From: Lachnospira sp. UBA5912
GTDB taxonomy: Bacteria > Bacillota > Clostridia > Lachnospirales > Lachnospiraceae
Direction: 5' to 3'
Length of the DNA: 13,143 nucleotides
NCBI GenBank assembly: GCA_002435585.1
Contig: DJDY01000164.1
Coordinates: 1 to 13,143 of the forward strand
Below the pieces are notes generated by a model, which was not told the origin of the DNA, did no database searches, and saw only the letters and a list, made by a program, of their open reading frames with translations. The translations under genes and the position numbers were made by a program. Below are positions 12,560 through 13,143 of this stretch, piece by piece; the first letter of the stretch is position 1, and each line of letters begins with the position of its first letter.

Positions 12560-13143
12560 TTATAGTCCGAAGGCTCTCTTAAGAGCATCTTCATTTGCCT
12601 GGTTAGTGTTGCCGCCTCCTGGTCCTCCTATCTGGAATCCACCATTGCTATCTGTCGCCGGCTTAAGCGCTGGTACATCCTTAAGAACCTGTTCAAGAGC
12701 AGCCTTAACATTGTCCTCTGATATCTTCCCATCTGTACCCTTTACCTTGCTGAAATCAGCCATCTTAAGCACATATGGTACTGTCTTGGCTTCTATTCCA
12801 AGTGTTATAGCTACCTGTGTAGCCGCAAGCTCTATACGAGCCTGTTCAGCATCTTTCTGTGCTGCTGCCACTTCGTTCTGAAGACTAGCATTAGCATTCT
12901 GCTGTGCGTTTGCCTGCTGCTCTTTACTCTGCTTAAATGCCGTGATTGCCTGATGAAGTTCATTCTCTGACAATCCCTGCTGCATAAAGTAGTCCTTAAT
13001 AACAGCATTCTCTTTCTTGGCAGTCGCAGTATTAATCATTTCCTGTAATCTGTCATAATCAACACCAGCTGTCTGCTGATTATTCTGACCGCCCTGCTGT
13101 CCTGCCTGTCCGTTGTTTCCTCCAGCGTTCTGGTCGCCGTTAC
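12560..13143 (-). CDS. Capsid scaffolding protein (5' end cut by the window)
   Basis: The reading frame is open to the window edge, so the gene starts beyond 13143. The in-frame ATG at 13039 is internal. Codons upstream of it encode a Gln/Gly/Asn-rich stretch (GQAGQQGGQNNQQTGAVDYD) that runs in frame into RLQEMINTATAK. This is the usual disordered start of phage scaffolding proteins. The middle (residues corresponding to about 12790-12960) is a long Ala/Gln/Glu-rich coiled coil, followed by a KMADFSKVKG segment and a disordered Gly/Asn tail ending LKRAFGL. Scaffolds of this kind guide assembly of the capsid protein and leave before maturation. The gene ends in TAA, 20 bases before the capsid gene start. 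Confidence 0.83.
   Translation of the reverse strand, partial: NGDQNAGGNNGQAGQQGGQNNQQTAGVDYDRLQEMINTATAKKENAVIKDYFMQQGLSENELHQAITAFKQSKEQQANAQQNANASLQNEVAAAQKDAEQARIELAATQVAITLGIEAKTVPYVLKMADFSKVKGTDGKISEDNVKAALEQVLKDVPALKPATDSNGGFQIGGPGGGNTNQANEDALKRAFGL

Noticed and set aside
1..13143. tRNA genes, CRISPR arrays or insertion sequences
   Set aside because: No cloverleaf, no regularly spaced short repeats and no transposase frame were seen; the only short inverted repeat pair is the fibre cassette.

Overview
The window is a late structural module of a tailed, siphovirus-like phage or prophage, transcribed entirely on the minus strand apart from one short inverted piece at the left edge. The low GC content, the strong AGGAGG-type ribosome binding sites and the protein families (HK97-type capsid, Gp15-type tail chaperone, DUF1617-like protein, large modular tail spike) suggest a phage of a Gram-positive Clostridia-type host, perhaps a Lachnospiraceae gut bacterium. 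That host call is inference. No lysis, integration, replication or packaging genes are visible.

In transcription order, from the right edge to the left: a capsid scaffolding protein cut by the window edge; the major capsid protein; a small protein with a C-terminal HeH/SAP-like helical domain; the head-to-tail connector set (gp6-like connector, head-closure protein, HK97 gp10-like protein, tail completion/terminator protein); the major tail tube protein; two overlapping tail assembly chaperone frames, probably joined by a +1 frameshift; and the tape measure protein. After these come two small tail proteins, a tail hub/spike gene and a small tail fibre gene. Most genes abut or overlap by 1 to 4 bases, as expected of one late operon whose promoter lies outside the window. 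A well-formed intrinsic terminator hairpin sits at the end of the chaperone gene, just before the tape measure gene, and could lower expression of the low-copy tail-tip genes.

Three things stand out. First, the left 626 bases look like an invertible tail-fibre cassette. A 23-base inverted repeat (22 of 23 identical) lies inside the fibre gene and again at the window edge. Between the copies are two convergent alternative 3' coding modules, both in frame with the repeat. Second, the tail hub/spike gene is split by one in-frame TAG codon: the frame stays open on both sides and would otherwise give a protein of about 1394 residues. Other genes here end in TAG where readthrough would run out of frame into the next gene, so whole-genome TAG recoding is unlikely. 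A nonsense mutation, a sequence error or leaky readthrough are better explanations. Third, the silent fibre module carries its own TAG at the single interior mismatch of the repeat, so the crossover position would decide whether the new fibre is full length or truncated.
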